NCBI GenBank assembly: GCA_004151065.3
Contig: NWUY0304353197.1
Location: 1-32,824, forward strand
Length of the DNA stretch: 32,824 nt
Reading direction: 5' to 3'
From: Larix sibirica
Taxonomy: Eukaryota > Streptophyta > Pinopsida > Pinales > Pinaceae
Position 1 is the stretch's first letter. Each line of letters opens with the position of its first letter. Below the pieces are notes generated by a model. It had not been told where the DNA came from. It saw only the letters and a list, made by a program, of their open reading frames with translations, and did not search any database. The position numbers were made by a program, and so were the translations under genes. Shown piece after piece: positions 32,181 through 32,824 of this stretch.

Positions 32181-32824
32181 GCTTGGAGAAAGGGTGTTTG
32201 GTGTGATGTGTCGCAGGTGCTTAAAAGGAGCATTGGATTGAAAAAGTATAGAGCTCTACATCAACCGGCGATTGGTCTCATCATTAACGGGTATTCCTTT
32301 TTATCCTCCCATTAGCAGTTTTCTTTTTTAAGCTTGGGAAAGTTTATTTCAGTATTTTGCTCTGCCTATAGTTACCCTCGCTATAGGGGGATAATTCCCA
32401 AAACAGAATTGGTCCATATTGTCCTGCCTAAAAAGATGGTATAAATGTATAACCAGATGGGCGTTCCTATGGCTCAAAATGCGGGTCTCCTATGATAATG
32501 GGCATAGCTACAAGGGCGTTGGTGTGTAAGGTGCACTAGCAGCCTCAACCCTCCTCTCAAACATAAATGGAAAAGTGTTTTTATTTGGGCGAAAACATGA
32601 GTATTTGCCTTAAACGCCCTCCACCCTTGATTCAAATCGAACGATTGAGAACACTTTCTTTATGATTTCAATAGTTCATATGCAACTTATACTCAAAACT
32701 AAAATTGATTGGCAAGGGAGAACTCTCTTTGGGAAAAAACGTTTTAGTAGCTTATATGCCATGGTAAGGATACAGTTGTGAGGACGCAATACTCATTAGT
32801 GAACGTCTGGTATATGAAGATATT
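32181..32824. other. Gene-free end of the window
   Basis: No frame, RNA gene or repeat that I can support. Confidence 0.6.

Noticed and set aside
1-32824. CRISPR array, operons or bacterial-type system
   Set aside because: No regularly spaced repeats and no runs of co-directional genes; the content is plant transposon debris.

Overview
The window looks like non-coding plant DNA made of decayed, mostly nuclear-derived mobile-element fragments. There are no rRNA genes, no recognisable tRNAs and no intact conserved protein genes. The retrotransposon lineages seen (Ty3/gypsy of chromovirus-like and Tat-like types, and a DUF4283-type LINE ORF1) are typical of seed plants. The mosaic of short dispersed repeats, gene deserts and isolated transposon pieces suits either an expanded seed-plant (possibly conifer) mitochondrial genome or old nuclear intergenic DNA. 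No diagnostic organelle gene is present, so I cannot settle the compartment. Reading frames here are short and broken, and most of the longest ones are chance.

Layout. 1-737 is a broken LINE ORF1 (DUF4283-like) with a two-base N gap. 738-2845 is AT-leaning with microsatellites and no gene. 2846-3757 is the most gene-like unexplained frame: 188 codons open, one TAA, then another 114 open codons in the same frame. About 4480-8010 holds a family of Ala/Gly/Ser/Thr-rich coding-like segments on both strands, which change strand near 7050; another copy is at 15464-15568. 8011-19880 is a desert of short repeats, two orphan frames (8506-8790 +, 13039-13350 -) and a diverged direct duplication at 17148/17463.

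19890-21624 (minus strand) is a Ty3/gypsy pol remnant: RNase H, linker, HHCC zinc-binding domain, integrase core and integrase C-terminal region. 21690-26050 is a long AT-rich stretch dense in stop codons. 26841-27209 (plus strand) is a second Ty3/gypsy remnant, a reverse transcriptase fragment of a different lineage that ends at a short repeat also found at 16970. 27940-30790 carries a cluster of a dispersed repeat with a conserved coding-like core and a perfect 22-bp tandem duplication. 31560-32180 resembles an LTR or Pol II promoter region.

No genes work together as a pathway here. The main interest is how the elements decayed (Asp to Tyr changes at three expected aspartate sites), the unidentified 2846-3757 frame, and the unnamed repeat families.
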